Positions 25,419 to 33,010 of a DNA stretch of 46,002 nt are shown in pieces. This DNA comes from Microthrixaceae bacterium (GTDB lineage Bacteria > Actinomycetota > Acidimicrobiia > Acidimicrobiales > Acidimicrobilacustridaceae). A program made the translations under genes and the position numbers. The stretch covers positions 1-46,002 of the forward strand of contig CANFHM010000015.1 in NCBI GenBank assembly GCA_947446975.1. Reading direction: 5' to 3'. Under the pieces are notes generated by a model. That model had not been told where the DNA came from, searched no databases, and worked only from the letters and a program-made list of their open reading frames with translations. Position 1 is the stretch's first letter; the number at the start of each line of letters is the position of its first letter.

Positions 25419-25438
25419 ACGCCCCTCGTGAGGGGCGT
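25419..25438. repeat. Inverted repeat, 9-bp arms
   Basis: ACGCCCCTC, GT, GAGGGGCGT: perfect arms with a 2-nt centre. It lies between the LOG gene stop (25486) and the start of the saccharopine-dehydrogenase-like gene. No T-tract follows on the minus strand. It is either a U-less terminator after the LOG gene or a regulator binding site. Confidence 0.8.
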
Positions 25439-25485
25439 GACGACAGTCTGCCCCATCCAGCGCCATCGCCGTCAGCATCTGCGAT

Positions 25486-26238
25486 TCAGGGGCGGATCCG
25501 GGTCTCTCCGAGGGCCCGGATGGGACGCAGCACCCGCCCGAGATCGAAACGAGCCACGCAGATCTCATCGATATGCCGGGCCGCCTCCTCGACCGAATCG
25601 GTGACCAGCAGCAGATCGAGATCGGAACGGGCGATCATGCCGGCCTCGACCATGGTGTCCAGCTGCTCGACGAGATGACGCCAGTACTCGACGCCCATGA
25701 CGACGACGGGGAAGGCATGGATCTTGGCGGTCTGGATGAGCGTGAGCGCCTCGAACCATTCGTCCACCGTGCCGAACCCACCGGGCATCACCACGAACGC
25801 ATAGGAGTACTTCACCAGCATCACCTTGCGGACGAAGAAGTACCGGAAGTCGAGACTGATGTCGACATACGGGTTCGACACCTGCTCATGCGGGAGCTGG
25901 ATGGTGCATCCCACGCTGACCCCACCGACATCCTTGGCCCCGCGGTTGGCGGCCTCCATCGCCCCGGGTCCGCCACCGGTGATGACGGCGAATCCGAGGC
26001 CGCTGAGTGCGGCACCCATCGAGCGGGCGAGCGTGTAGTTCGGGTCGCCGTCGACGGTGCGTGCCGATCCGAACACGGTGACCGCAGGGCCGAGGAAGTG
26101 GAGCCTGCGGAACCCGGCGATGAACTCGGCGGCGACCCGACCCACGGTGAGCAGCTCGCGGCGTCTGGTGCGAGGTCCGGCCAGGAAATGTCGTTCCGGC
26201 CACTGGAGCGCCTGGGGCCAGACCTCCTCGATGTTCAT
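25486..26238 (-). CDS. LOG family protein (TIGR00730-type Rossmann protein)
   Basis: A 250-residue protein of the LOG/lysine decarboxylase-like family. Diagnostic motifs are VTVFGSAR, ITGGGPGAMEAANRGA and PGGFGTVDEWFE. Characterised members cleave nucleoside 5'-monophosphates such as cytokinin riboside phosphate to base plus ribose phosphate. Here Phe and Val-Asp replace the more usual Tyr and Leu-Glu in PGGYGTLEE, so the physiological substrate is open. The ATG overlaps the upstream sulfotransferase stop (ATGA) and has a perfect AGGAGG site, so the two are coupled. Confidence 0.92.
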   Translation of the reverse strand: MNIEEVWPQALQWPERHFLAGPRTRRRELLTVGRVAAEFIAGFRRLHFLGPAVTVFGSARTVDGDPNYTLARSMGAALSGLGFAVITGGGPGAMEAANRGAKDVGGVSVGCTIQLPHEQVSNPYVDISLDFRYFFVRKVMLVKYSYAFVVMPGGFGTVDEWFEALTLIQTAKIHAFPVVVMGVEYWRHLVEQLDTMVEAGMIARSDLDLLLVTDSVEEAARHIDEICVARFDLGRVLRPIRALGETRIRP

Positions 26239-27512
26239 CGGACCTCCTCGGGGACGGCGAACCGTTCGCAGTAGGGAGCGAAGAGCCGTCGCTGCTCGCT
26301 CCTGTCGAGTCCGAGCGACTCGAAGCTCCAGTCGTGGACGCCATGGGACTCCGCCGCCCGATCGGCATCAGCGCGCACCATGGCGCTGCGGACCTCATCG
26401 GGGAACGGCAGGTCGAGCTCACCATGGATGCGCTCGACCACGCCGATGGGGTCGGTGCGCAGCTCGGCGAACGCCACATGGGCCATCCCGATCCCGGCCG
26501 GGGATCCGGCGTCCACCCTGCGGCGGAGGCCGTCGAGGTCGGAGAGATACAGCTCGGCGTGATGGCGTCCGATCTCGGGCACCGACACCGCATCGCTGTG
26601 GGCTGACCGCAGCGTGGCGATGAGGCTCGTGACCGACCCGAGGATCGCCAGCGGATCACGATGGGTGACGATGAGGCGGGCGTCGGGGTAGGTGGCCAGC
26701 AGCACATCGAGGTTGTGCAGATGGACCGGCGACTTCAGCACCCAGCGGTCCGTGGGCTGACGCCGCTGGAGGATCTGCAGCACCAGCCGGTGCATCTCAT
26801 AGGCCGGCGTCATGTCGCAGCTCCCGAGCCAGTCGATGTAGCGAGCGGTGGCGTAGCGGCTCACGAACTCCTCGCTGCGGAACGAGAACGACATCGCCGA
26901 GAGGCATTCCTTGTGCATGCGCCCGCTGTAGGCATGGATGGAGGCGAGGTCACCCGCCACGGTCTGTGGGAGGCGCAGTTCGAGGTCGGCGAGTGCCACC
27001 CGCCCGTCCTCCTCGCCGGGAATCGGCGACGGCACCGGACGCAGCAGCTCCCACCCGAGCGGCACACGATGACGGGGATCAGCGGCGAGCAGGGCGTGCA
27101 GGGCGGTCGTCCCGGTGCGGGGAGCCCCGACCACGATGATGGGTTCGGTGATCCTCTCGTCGCGCAGGGCGGGATCCCGGCGCACGAGCTCGGCGATCTG
27201 CAGTCGCACGTCGAGGAGTCGATCGAGGAACCGATGGGTGATCCAGCGTCCGAGCGTGGTGAGCCGGGCATCCTCCTCGAGCGAGCGGAGCAGCAGTTCG
27301 AGCGGCTCGAGGAAGTCGTCGGCGGTGCCCGGGCCCGGCGCGCAGAAGGCCCCGACACCGCCGCTGCTGAGGCCGCGTCGGGCGAGGGCCGCATCGAGCA
27401 CCGTGCGCAACGAGAACGGTCGGGCCGCCTCCAGCGAGATCGGGAGGATGGCGCCGTCGTTCACCATCTCGACCCATCGCCGTCGGTCGGTCGGGGCAGG
27501 ATCCGCTGTCAC
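26235..27512 (-). CDS. Sulfotransferase family protein
   Basis: A 425-residue PAPS-dependent sulfotransferase-like protein. The 5'-phosphosulfate loop is GAPRTGTT (129-136), and the 3'-phosphate motif is in LIVTHRDPLAILGSVTSL. An N-terminal extension of about 120 residues precedes the core, as in many actinobacterial family members that act on lipids or small molecules. GTG 27512 is chosen because a TAGTTT box ends 7 nt before it; ATG 27467 is an alternative. It diverges from an SDR with a 23-bp gap and is coupled downstream to the LOG gene. Confidence 0.9.
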   Translation of the reverse strand: MTADPAPTDRRRWVEMVNDGAILPISLEAARPFSLRTVLDAALARRGLSSGGVGAFCAPGPGTADDFLEPLELLLRSLEEDARLTTLGRWITHRFLDRLLDVRLQIAELVRRDPALRDERITEPIIVVGAPRTGTTALHALLAADPRHRVPLGWELLRPVPSPIPGEEDGRVALADLELRLPQTVAGDLASIHAYSGRMHKECLSAMSFSFRSEEFVSRYATARYIDWLGSCDMTPAYEMHRLVLQILQRRQPTDRWVLKSPVHLHNLDVLLATYPDARLIVTHRDPLAILGSVTSLIATLRSAHSDAVSVPEIGRHHAELYLSDLDGLRRRVDAGSPAGIGMAHVAFAELRTDPIGVVERIHGELDLPFPDEVRSAMVRADADRAAESHGVHDWSFESLGLDRSEQRRLFAPYCERFAVPEEVR

Positions 27513-27519
27513 GGGCCCG

Positions 27520-27525
27520 AAACTA
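27520..27525 (-). promoter_or_regulatory. -10 box (TAGTTT) for the leaderless sulfotransferase gene
   Basis: TAnnnT hexamer on the minus strand, with a 7-nt spacer to GTG 27512. It shares bases 27524-27525 with the opposite-strand -10 box. Confidence 0.55.
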
Positions 27526-27529
27526 CGCT
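27524..27529 (+). promoter_or_regulatory. -10 box (TACGCT) for the leaderless SDR gene
   Basis: TAnnnT hexamer with a 6-nt spacer to GTG 27536. With the minus-strand box it forms an overlapping bidirectional promoter within 23 bp. Confidence 0.55.
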
Positions 27530-27535
27530 CTCCCG

Positions 27536-28360
27536 GTGCCCTCCGCCCCGGACCCGATCACCGACGCAGCAGCTGCGGATGCTGCTGTGGCAGCCGGCGC
27601 GCTCTCCGGTCGCACGGTCATCGTCACCGGTGCCTCCCGTGGCATCGGGGCCGGCATCGCCCGCCATCTCGCCGCACAGGGTGCGCAGCTGGTCCTCACC
27701 GCACGCCGCGGTCCGGCGCTCGACGAACTCGCCCTTGAACTCGTCGAGGCTGGAGCGCGGGTCATCACTGCAGCACTCGACGTCGCCGATCGGTCCGGCG
27801 CCCTCCAGCTCGTCGATCGCACCCTCGCCGAGTTCGGCACCGTCGACGGACTCGTGCTCAACGCCCAGTCGTTCCGCCCCGTGATGCCACTGCTCGAGGT
27901 CACGCCCGACGATCTCGAGCTGCTGCTCTCCACCGGCCCCGCCGCCGCCCTCTGGTACATGCAGGCGGTGGTGCCGCCCATGGCGGCCGCCGGTCGCGGT
28001 CGCATCGTCACCATGGGCTCCTCCCTCGGCATCACCGGCGGACCGGGATATGGCCCCTACGCCGCATCGAAGGAGGCCATCCGGTCCCTCACCCGCACCG
28101 GGGCCGCCGAATGGGGCCCGCTCGGGATCACCGTGAACTGCGTGCTCCCCGCATCGGCTGCCCATCGGGCCCCGGCCACCGAGGGCGACCCAGCTCGCGC
28201 CGAGGCGTTCCGGGCGATGTACGAACGCAACCCCGTCGGACGCGACGGCGATCCGGAGCATGACATCGCCCCGCTGGTCGCGTTCCTCCTGTCCGATGCC
28301 AGCAGCTACATCACCGGTCAGACCATCGCTGCGGACGGCGGCGGGGTCATGCGGGCCTGA
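27536..28360 (+). CDS. Short-chain dehydrogenase/reductase
   Basis: A 274-residue classical SDR of the 3-oxoacyl-ACP reductase type. The cofactor loop TGASRGIG occupies residues 31-38. The segment LVLNAQSF replaces NNAG (N-A-Q). The catalytic serine is in VTMGSSLG and Tyr/Lys in YGPYAASK. The C-terminus SSYITGQTIAADGGGVM is typical. An Ala-rich N-terminal extension of about 20 residues is unusual. The start is GTG with no ribosome site, consistent with a leaderless transcript. Its TGA stop directly abuts the stop of the convergent DUF1214 gene. Confidence 0.92.
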   Translation: MPSAPDPITDAAAADAAVAAGALSGRTVIVTGASRGIGAGIARHLAAQGAQLVLTARRGPALDELALELVEAGARVITAALDVADRSGALQLVDRTLAEFGTVDGLVLNAQSFRPVMPLLEVTPDDLELLLSTGPAAALWYMQAVVPPMAAAGRGRIVTMGSSLGITGGPGYGPYAASKEAIRSLTRTGAAEWGPLGITVNCVLPASAAHRAPATEGDPARAEAFRAMYERNPVGRDGDPEHDIAPLVAFLLSDASSYITGQTIAADGGGVMRA

Positions 28361-29692
28361 TCACACCCGGAATCTCCAGGCGAGATGCGCCCGCCGATGG
28401 TCGAGCTCGGCGGCACGTCCGGCGGCGTCCACGGGTGTGGCCGTCGGATCGAGGTGGGCGGCGAGCTGGTCGAGCGACACCCGGGTGGCGGTCGGTGTCG
28501 GCTCGCTGCCGCCCACCGGCCAGAACCATCGAAGGGTGCACAGCCCCTGGCGACGCCCGCCGGTGTCGAGCCAGTTCGCCACCCCCGGATCGACCGGACT
28601 CACCACCATGCGCACCCGTCCGTCGCCGGAGAGCTCCGTCTGGAGATGGTTGCGGCTGGTGATCCGTGACACGGGGTCCACGAGCTCGAACCAACCGGGT
28701 ACATAGAGCTGGAAGCTCCAGTAGCGGGCGGCGGGCACATCGGTCTCCACGATGAGCGCCTCGTCCTCGGACAGATCCCAGAAGCAGAACGCGTAGCGGG
28801 CGGCGGCCAGACCCTTGGCGAGCGTCAGTGATCCGGCGAACGAGTTGTCGACCCGTGACGCTCGCTCATCGATCATGTACTGGTTCCAGTAGCGCATCGA
28901 GTGCTCGACCCCCGACGCCGCCTCGTCGAAACGCTCGACGAGCTGGGCCGGCGTGACCCGCCCGGCGAAACCAGCAGCACCGAGACGCTCGATCGTGAAC
29001 AGCGCGGGCTCGGCGGCGCGCCAGTCGATGTAGTACTCCCGGATCGAGGCCATCACCGCCCCCTCGGGGATGGGCAGCTCGACCCGGATGACCCCGTCGT
29101 GCGCCGTGCCGTCGTGCGCCGTGCCGTCGTTCGCCGTGCCGTCGTGCACCGTGCTGTCGTGCGCCGCGCCATCGGCGCCGCTCCCCAGATCGATCCCCGG
29201 AGCTCCATCCGTACCAGTGGGCGTTCCGCCGAGGATCAGTTCGAACTCGTCGCCGGGACCGATGCCGAGATCGGATGCAGTGTGCTCGGCGAGAGTCCCC
29301 CAGCGCTCCTGGTGCATGAAACCGGCACGCAGGGCCAGGATGAAGTCGTCGGCGCTGTGCATGCGACCACGGATGCGATAGCGATGCGCGGGGTCGATCC
29401 GGGCATGGCGGTACACGTTGTCGGCGTTCGGACCGCCCCACTGCGTGACGAGATCGTTCTGGCGCATGAAGAACGGGGAGGCCGCGTCGCCATGGCCGAT
29501 CGACCAGCCGAGCCAGCACAGCACCTGATCGGCGAGATGGGCGAACCCCTCGGCCCGATCGGCGGGATCAGCGGGATAGGGCGGTGCGAGCAGCTGCTCC
29601 CCGACCGCCTCCAGCCGGCGGCACAGATCCCGCCAGGCCGCCAGCTCGGCGGGCTCGGCGTCTCCTGATGGTCGGGCCCCGTCCTCGGTCAT
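28361..29692 (-). CDS. DUF1214 domain protein
   Basis: A 443-residue protein whose C-terminal half matches DUF1214: DNSFAGSLTLAKGLAAARYA, then WSFQLYVPGWFE, and the ending GVANWLDTGGRRQG with LRWFWP. Molecular function of the family is unknown. A hydrophilic linker near residues 175-200 is made of five pentapeptides of the type AHDGT, encoded by 15-bp tandem repeats. There is no signal peptide. It begins 12 bp after the stop of the Baeyer-Villiger monooxygenase gene, so the two are likely cotranscribed. Many DUF1214 proteins lie near oxidative catabolic genes. Confidence 0.86.
   Translation of the reverse strand: MTEDGARPSGDAEPAELAAWRDLCRRLEAVGEQLLAPPYPADPADRAEGFAHLADQVLCWLGWSIGHGDAASPFFMRQNDLVTQWGGPNADNVYRHARIDPAHRYRIRGRMHSADDFILALRAGFMHQERWGTLAEHTASDLGIGPGDEFELILGGTPTGTDGAPGIDLGSGADGAAHDSTVHDGTANDGTAHDGTAHDGVIRVELPIPEGAVMASIREYYIDWRAAEPALFTIERLGAAGFAGRVTPAQLVERFDEAASGVEHSMRYWNQYMIDERASRVDNSFAGSLTLAKGLAAARYAFCFWDLSEDEALIVETDVPAARYWSFQLYVPGWFELVDPVSRITSRNHLQTELSGDGRVRMVVSPVDPGVANWLDTGGRRQGLCTLRWFWPVGGSEPTPTATRVSLDQLAAHLDPTATPVDAAGRAAELDHRRAHLAWRFRV
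29095..29169. repeat. Five 15-bp tandem repeats in the DUF1214 gene
   Basis: Units of 15 bp from 29095 to 29169, the first two identical and the others with one to three changes. All are in frame and encode a His/Asp/Gly/Thr pentapeptide array. Confidence 0.9.
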
Positions 29693-29704
29693 CGGTCCGG
29701 GCCC

Positions 29705-31654
29705 TCAGTCGAACTCGTACTGGGTGGGATCCACGGCGCGGGTCCAGCCCCAGTAGGTGGGGATGGGCCATGGCGAGATGGTGAAGATCCGCCCGTCGCT
29801 GTTCTTGAAATGCGAGTGCTTCACCGACCAGTGGGCCCACACCATCTGGGCGATCTCGGAGCGGTACCGGCTCGTGTACGCCTCGAACGCCGCAGCGGTG
29901 GGCACCATCGAACGGTGACCGCCGGCGAGGAGCTCATGGATCGCACTCATGATGTAGTTGACCTGGCATTCCGACTGGAAGATCAGGCTCGCACCATGGG
30001 CGAGATTGGTGCCGGGTCCGTAGATGCAGAAGAGATTGGGGAAGTTCGGCACCGAGATGCCGAGCAGCGCCTCCGGCTCCTCGCCCCACTGCTCGCGCAG
30101 CGTGACACCACCACGACCGGTGATCGTCATGGGCCACAGGAAGTCGTTGTGACGGAAGCCCGTGGCGAAGCAGATGATGTCGGCCTCATGCAGCACGCCA
30201 TCCTCGGTGACCACGCCCTCCGGCACGATGCGTTCGATGCCGGTGCGCACCAGTTCGACGTTGGGCTTCTTCAGACAGGTGAGCCATGAGCCGTTGTCCT
30301 GCAGCGTGCGCTTCGCCGTGGGCGGGTACTGCGGCATCGACAGTTCGAGAAGATCGGGTCGATCAGCGAGCTGGGAGGTGATCCAGTCCCCGAACCAGGC
30401 ACGGGTGTAGCTGTTCATCTCGCTGATGGCCATGCCGTCGCTGTCGTCGTAATCCGGGTCGACCCGCGAGTTCTCGATGCTCAATCCGGCCGCCGGATAG
30501 AACATCAGGAAGCGGAACCAGCGTGTGTAGAACGGCAGATGCCGCATCGCCCACGCATCACCCTCGGGCACCGCCCGGTGGTAGTTCATGTTGGGGAACA
30601 TCCACTGCGGGGTGCGCTGGAAGATGGTGAGGTGCTCGACCTCATCGGCGATGGCCGGGGCGAGCTGGAACCCGCTGGCACCAGCCCCGATCTGCGCCAC
30701 GCGCCGGCCGGCGAGTTCGACGGAGTCGTCCCAGCGGGCGGAGTGGAACGACGGTCCGGCGAAGGTGTCGATGCCCTCGATATCGGGCAGCTTCGGGGCG
30801 TTGAGCGCGCCGGTGGCGCTGATGACGATCCGGGCGTCGATAGTGTCGACGGAGCCGTCGGCGCCGCGGACCTCGACCGACCAGCGTCCCGTCCCCTCGT
30901 CCCATGTGGCGGCCACGACCTCGGTGTTGAACCGACAGTTCGCACCCACGTCGTACTTCTCGAGCACCCGTTCGAAGTACGAGCGCAGTTCGGGCTGGCG
31001 CACGAAGTACTCGCTCCAGTGCTCCGAGGGCTCGAAGGAGTAGCAGTAGAAGTGGCTCCCCACATCGACCCGGGCACCGGGATAGCGGTTGTCGCGCCAG
31101 GTGCCACCGGGCCCCTCGGTCTTCTCGATGATCGTGCACGGCAGACCGGCCTGCGCCAGCCGGATCCCGGTGAGCAGGCCCGACTCGCCGCATCCGATCA
31201 CCACGACATGGGCGTCGGCCCGCACCTCCGGGGAGACCTCGTCGCCCCACTCGATGGCCCGGCTGTCGGCGCCGTCGAGCTGGAGATCCTCGGCGAACAT
31301 CGGGACGACGGCGTCGTCCACCGGCCCGACGGCGAGGAACGACATCATCTCGTGCACGAGTTCGGGCCCGGGTGGCGGCGGGAGCTCGCAGCCGTTGTCG
31401 CGGTACTCGATGATCGCGGCGAGCGCCCGGCGGCGGGCCTCGGCCTGCATCTCGGCGGGCATCGAGCTCTGGAAGTCGTTGAGCATGGCGAACTGGGGTC
31501 GGAGATCTCCCCGGATCCATGCGGGATCGCCGGTGAGGTGGACCATCGAGCACAGCAGTGCCGGGACGCTCACCTCCTCGAGCGCGGCGGCGATGGTGGC
31601 GTCGTCGTCGGTGAACGGGGCTCCGGCGTGGGGGTTCCTGGCGGTGTCGACCAT
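29705..31654 (-). CDS. Flavin monooxygenase, Baeyer-Villiger type (HAPMO-like)
   Basis: A 649-residue FAD/NADPH monooxygenase. An N-terminal helical domain of about 145 residues precedes the FAD motif GCGESG (154-159); the NADPH motif is GAGASG (323-328). The Baeyer-Villiger fingerprint F-x-G-x-x-x-H-x-x-x-W is complete at 298-308 (FAGPSFHSARW). The long N-terminal domain and total length match 4-hydroxyacetophenone monooxygenase relatives, which turn ketones into esters. The GTWRDNRYPGARVDVGS block is also typical. The DUF1214 gene follows in the same operon. ATG 31654 has no ribosome site; an AAGACT hexamer ends 6 nt upstream. Confidence 0.94.
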   Translation of the reverse strand: MVDTARNPHAGAPFTDDDATIAAALEEVSVPALLCSMVHLTGDPAWIRGDLRPQFAMLNDFQSSMPAEMQAEARRRALAAIIEYRDNGCELPPPPGPELVHEMMSFLAVGPVDDAVVPMFAEDLQLDGADSRAIEWGDEVSPEVRADAHVVVIGCGESGLLTGIRLAQAGLPCTIIEKTEGPGGTWRDNRYPGARVDVGSHFYCYSFEPSEHWSEYFVRQPELRSYFERVLEKYDVGANCRFNTEVVAATWDEGTGRWSVEVRGADGSVDTIDARIVISATGALNAPKLPDIEGIDTFAGPSFHSARWDDSVELAGRRVAQIGAGASGFQLAPAIADEVEHLTIFQRTPQWMFPNMNYHRAVPEGDAWAMRHLPFYTRWFRFLMFYPAAGLSIENSRVDPDYDDSDGMAISEMNSYTRAWFGDWITSQLADRPDLLELSMPQYPPTAKRTLQDNGSWLTCLKKPNVELVRTGIERIVPEGVVTEDGVLHEADIICFATGFRHNDFLWPMTITGRGGVTLREQWGEEPEALLGISVPNFPNLFCIYGPGTNLAHGASLIFQSECQVNYIMSAIHELLAGGHRSMVPTAAAFEAYTSRYRSEIAQMVWAHWSVKHSHFKNSDGRIFTISPWPIPTYWGWTRAVDPTQYEFD

Positions 31655-31705
31655 GTCCGGAGTCTTATCCCAGATCCGACGGTCGGCGGCGGTGCCCCGA
31701 CGGGC

Positions 31706-31711
31706 GATACT
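31706..31711 (+). promoter_or_regulatory. Candidate -10 box (GATACT) for the DUF2237 gene
   Basis: Hexamer 6 nt before ATG 31718, inside an 11-mer ATACTTGCGGG that recurs at 34708-34718 upstream of another plus-strand gene. Confidence 0.4.
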
Positions 31712-31717
31712 TGCGGG

Positions 31718-32110
31718 ATGGAAGAACGCAATGTGCTGGGCGGTCGACTCGAACCGTGCGGGACGGACCCCATGACCGGGTTCTTCCGCGACGGCTGCTG
31801 CAGCACCGGCCCCGATGATGTCGGCCGCCACACGATCTGCGCCGTGGTGAGCGCCGAGTTCCTCGACCATCAGCGCAGCATCGGCAACGATCTCTCGACC
31901 CCCATGCCGCAGTACCGCTTCCCCGGCCTGGTCCCCGGCGACCGGTGGTGTGTCACCGCGGTGAACTGGCTGCGGGCATGGCGCGACGGCGCCGCCGCCC
32001 CGGTGGTGCTGGCCAGCACCCATGAGCGCACCCTCGAGGTCGTGCCCCTCGATGCACTGCAGTCGATGGCGGTCGATGTGCCCAGCGATCTCAGCGGTCT
32101 GGAGGACTGA
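31718..32110 (+). CDS. DUF2237 family protein
   Basis: A 130-residue protein matching DUF2237: NVLGGRLEPCGTDPMTGFFRDGCCSTG, GRHTICAVVSAEFL, GNDLSTPMPQYRFPGLVPGDRWCV, and THERTLEVVPL. Five conserved cysteines suggest metal or redox chemistry, but no function is known to me. It starts near its -10 box and so may be leaderless, and lies 3 bp upstream of the exonuclease III gene, which indicates cotranscription. Confidence 0.88.
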   Translation: MEERNVLGGRLEPCGTDPMTGFFRDGCCSTGPDDVGRHTICAVVSAEFLDHQRSIGNDLSTPMPQYRFPGLVPGDRWCVTAVNWLRAWRDGAAAPVVLASTHERTLEVVPLDALQSMAVDVPSDLSGLED

Positions 32111-32113
32111 ACC

Positions 32114-32911
32114 ATGCTCACCGTCGCCTCGGTCAACGTGAACGGACTCCGGGCCGCCACCCGCAAGGGGATGCACGCCTGGCTCGACACCCGACAGCCC
32201 GACATCCTCACGCTGCAGGAGGTGCGGGCCCCCGATGAGCTCGTCGCCGACCTGCTGGGACCGGGCTGGCACATCGCCCATGCCGAGAGTCTCGCCAAGG
32301 GCCGGGCCGGTGTCGCCGTGGCCACCCGACTGCCGCAGCGGGCCGCCCGCTTCGGCGACCACCATCGGTCGTTCACCGACAACGGACGCTGGGTCGAGGT
32401 CGATCTGAAGCTCGCCGATGGTTCGGCCCTCACGGTCATCTCGGCCTACGCCCACACCGGCGACGAGACCAGCCCGGAACGCATGACCGAGAAGCTGGCC
32501 TGGTTCGATGCCGCCACCGAACGTCTCACCGAACTGCGAAGGGGCCGCCGGCATGTGCTGCTCACCGGCGATCTCAACGTCGCCCATCGCGAGGCCGATC
32601 TGAAGAACTGGAAGGGCAACATCGGCAAGGCCGGTTTCCTCCCCGAGGAACGGGCCCACTTCGACCGGTGGTTCGACGAACTGGGCTGGGTCGACATCGC
32701 CCGGGCACAGGCCGGCGACGTGGCCGGCCCCTACTCGTGGTGGTCGTACCGGGGCAAGGCGTTCGACACCGATGCCGGCTGGCGGATCGACTACCTCATC
32801 GCGTCACCGAAGCTCGCCGCAGCAGCAACCATGTGCGCCGTCGACCGGGCCGACACCTACGCCGAGCGCTGGTCCGACCACGCACCGGTCGTCGCCAGCT
32901 TCGACATCTGA
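32114..32911 (+). CDS. xthA: Exodeoxyribonuclease III
   Basis: A 265-residue AP endonuclease and 3'-5' exonuclease of base-excision repair. Motifs in order are SVNVNGLRAA, the metal-binding glutamate in LTLQEVRAPD, TGDLNVAHREADLKN, DTDAGWRIDYLI and the catalytic SDHAPV near the C-terminus. Length is normal. It starts 3 bp after the DUF2237 stop. A 33-34-bp tandem duplication begins inside the last codons and continues past the stop. Confidence 0.96.
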   Translation: MLTVASVNVNGLRAATRKGMHAWLDTRQPDILTLQEVRAPDELVADLLGPGWHIAHAESLAKGRAGVAVATRLPQRAARFGDHHRSFTDNGRWVEVDLKLADGSALTVISAYAHTGDETSPERMTEKLAWFDAATERLTELRRGRRHVLLTGDLNVAHREADLKNWKGNIGKAGFLPEERAHFDRWFDELGWVDIARAQAGDVAGPYSWWSYRGKAFDTDAGWRIDYLIASPKLAAAATMCAVDRADTYAERWSDHAPVVASFDI

Positions 32912-32963
32912 CAGCGGGCGACACGTGACAGCTTCCGACATCTGACAGCGGGCGACACCTGAC
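32897..32963. repeat. 33/34-bp tandem duplication at the xthA 3' end
   Basis: Unit 1 (32897-32929) includes the final xthA codons and stop; unit 2 (32930-32963) repeats it with one inserted C and one G/C change. The identical core of 23 bp lies at 32902-32924 and 32936-32958. Confidence 0.85.
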
Positions 32964-33010
32964 CGGGTTCGTCACCCGACGGGTCCCGCCGAGAACACCG
33001 GGCCGGCGGG

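Noticed and set aside
5119-27512. Sulfatase (5.1-6.5 kb) and sulfotransferase (26.2-27.5 kb) as one sulfation cycle
   Set aside because: They are 20 kb apart in separate operons with no shared motif or promoter.
31655-32659. Upstream extension of the Baeyer-Villiger monooxygenase frame
   Set aside because: It overlaps the DUF2237 and xthA genes antisense; the ATG at 31654 gives the expected HAPMO-like N-terminus.
32985-33010. 7-bp hairpin with a 12-nt loop beside the GDP-fucose synthase stop
   Set aside because: Stem is short and the loop large for this GC content; too weak to call a terminator.
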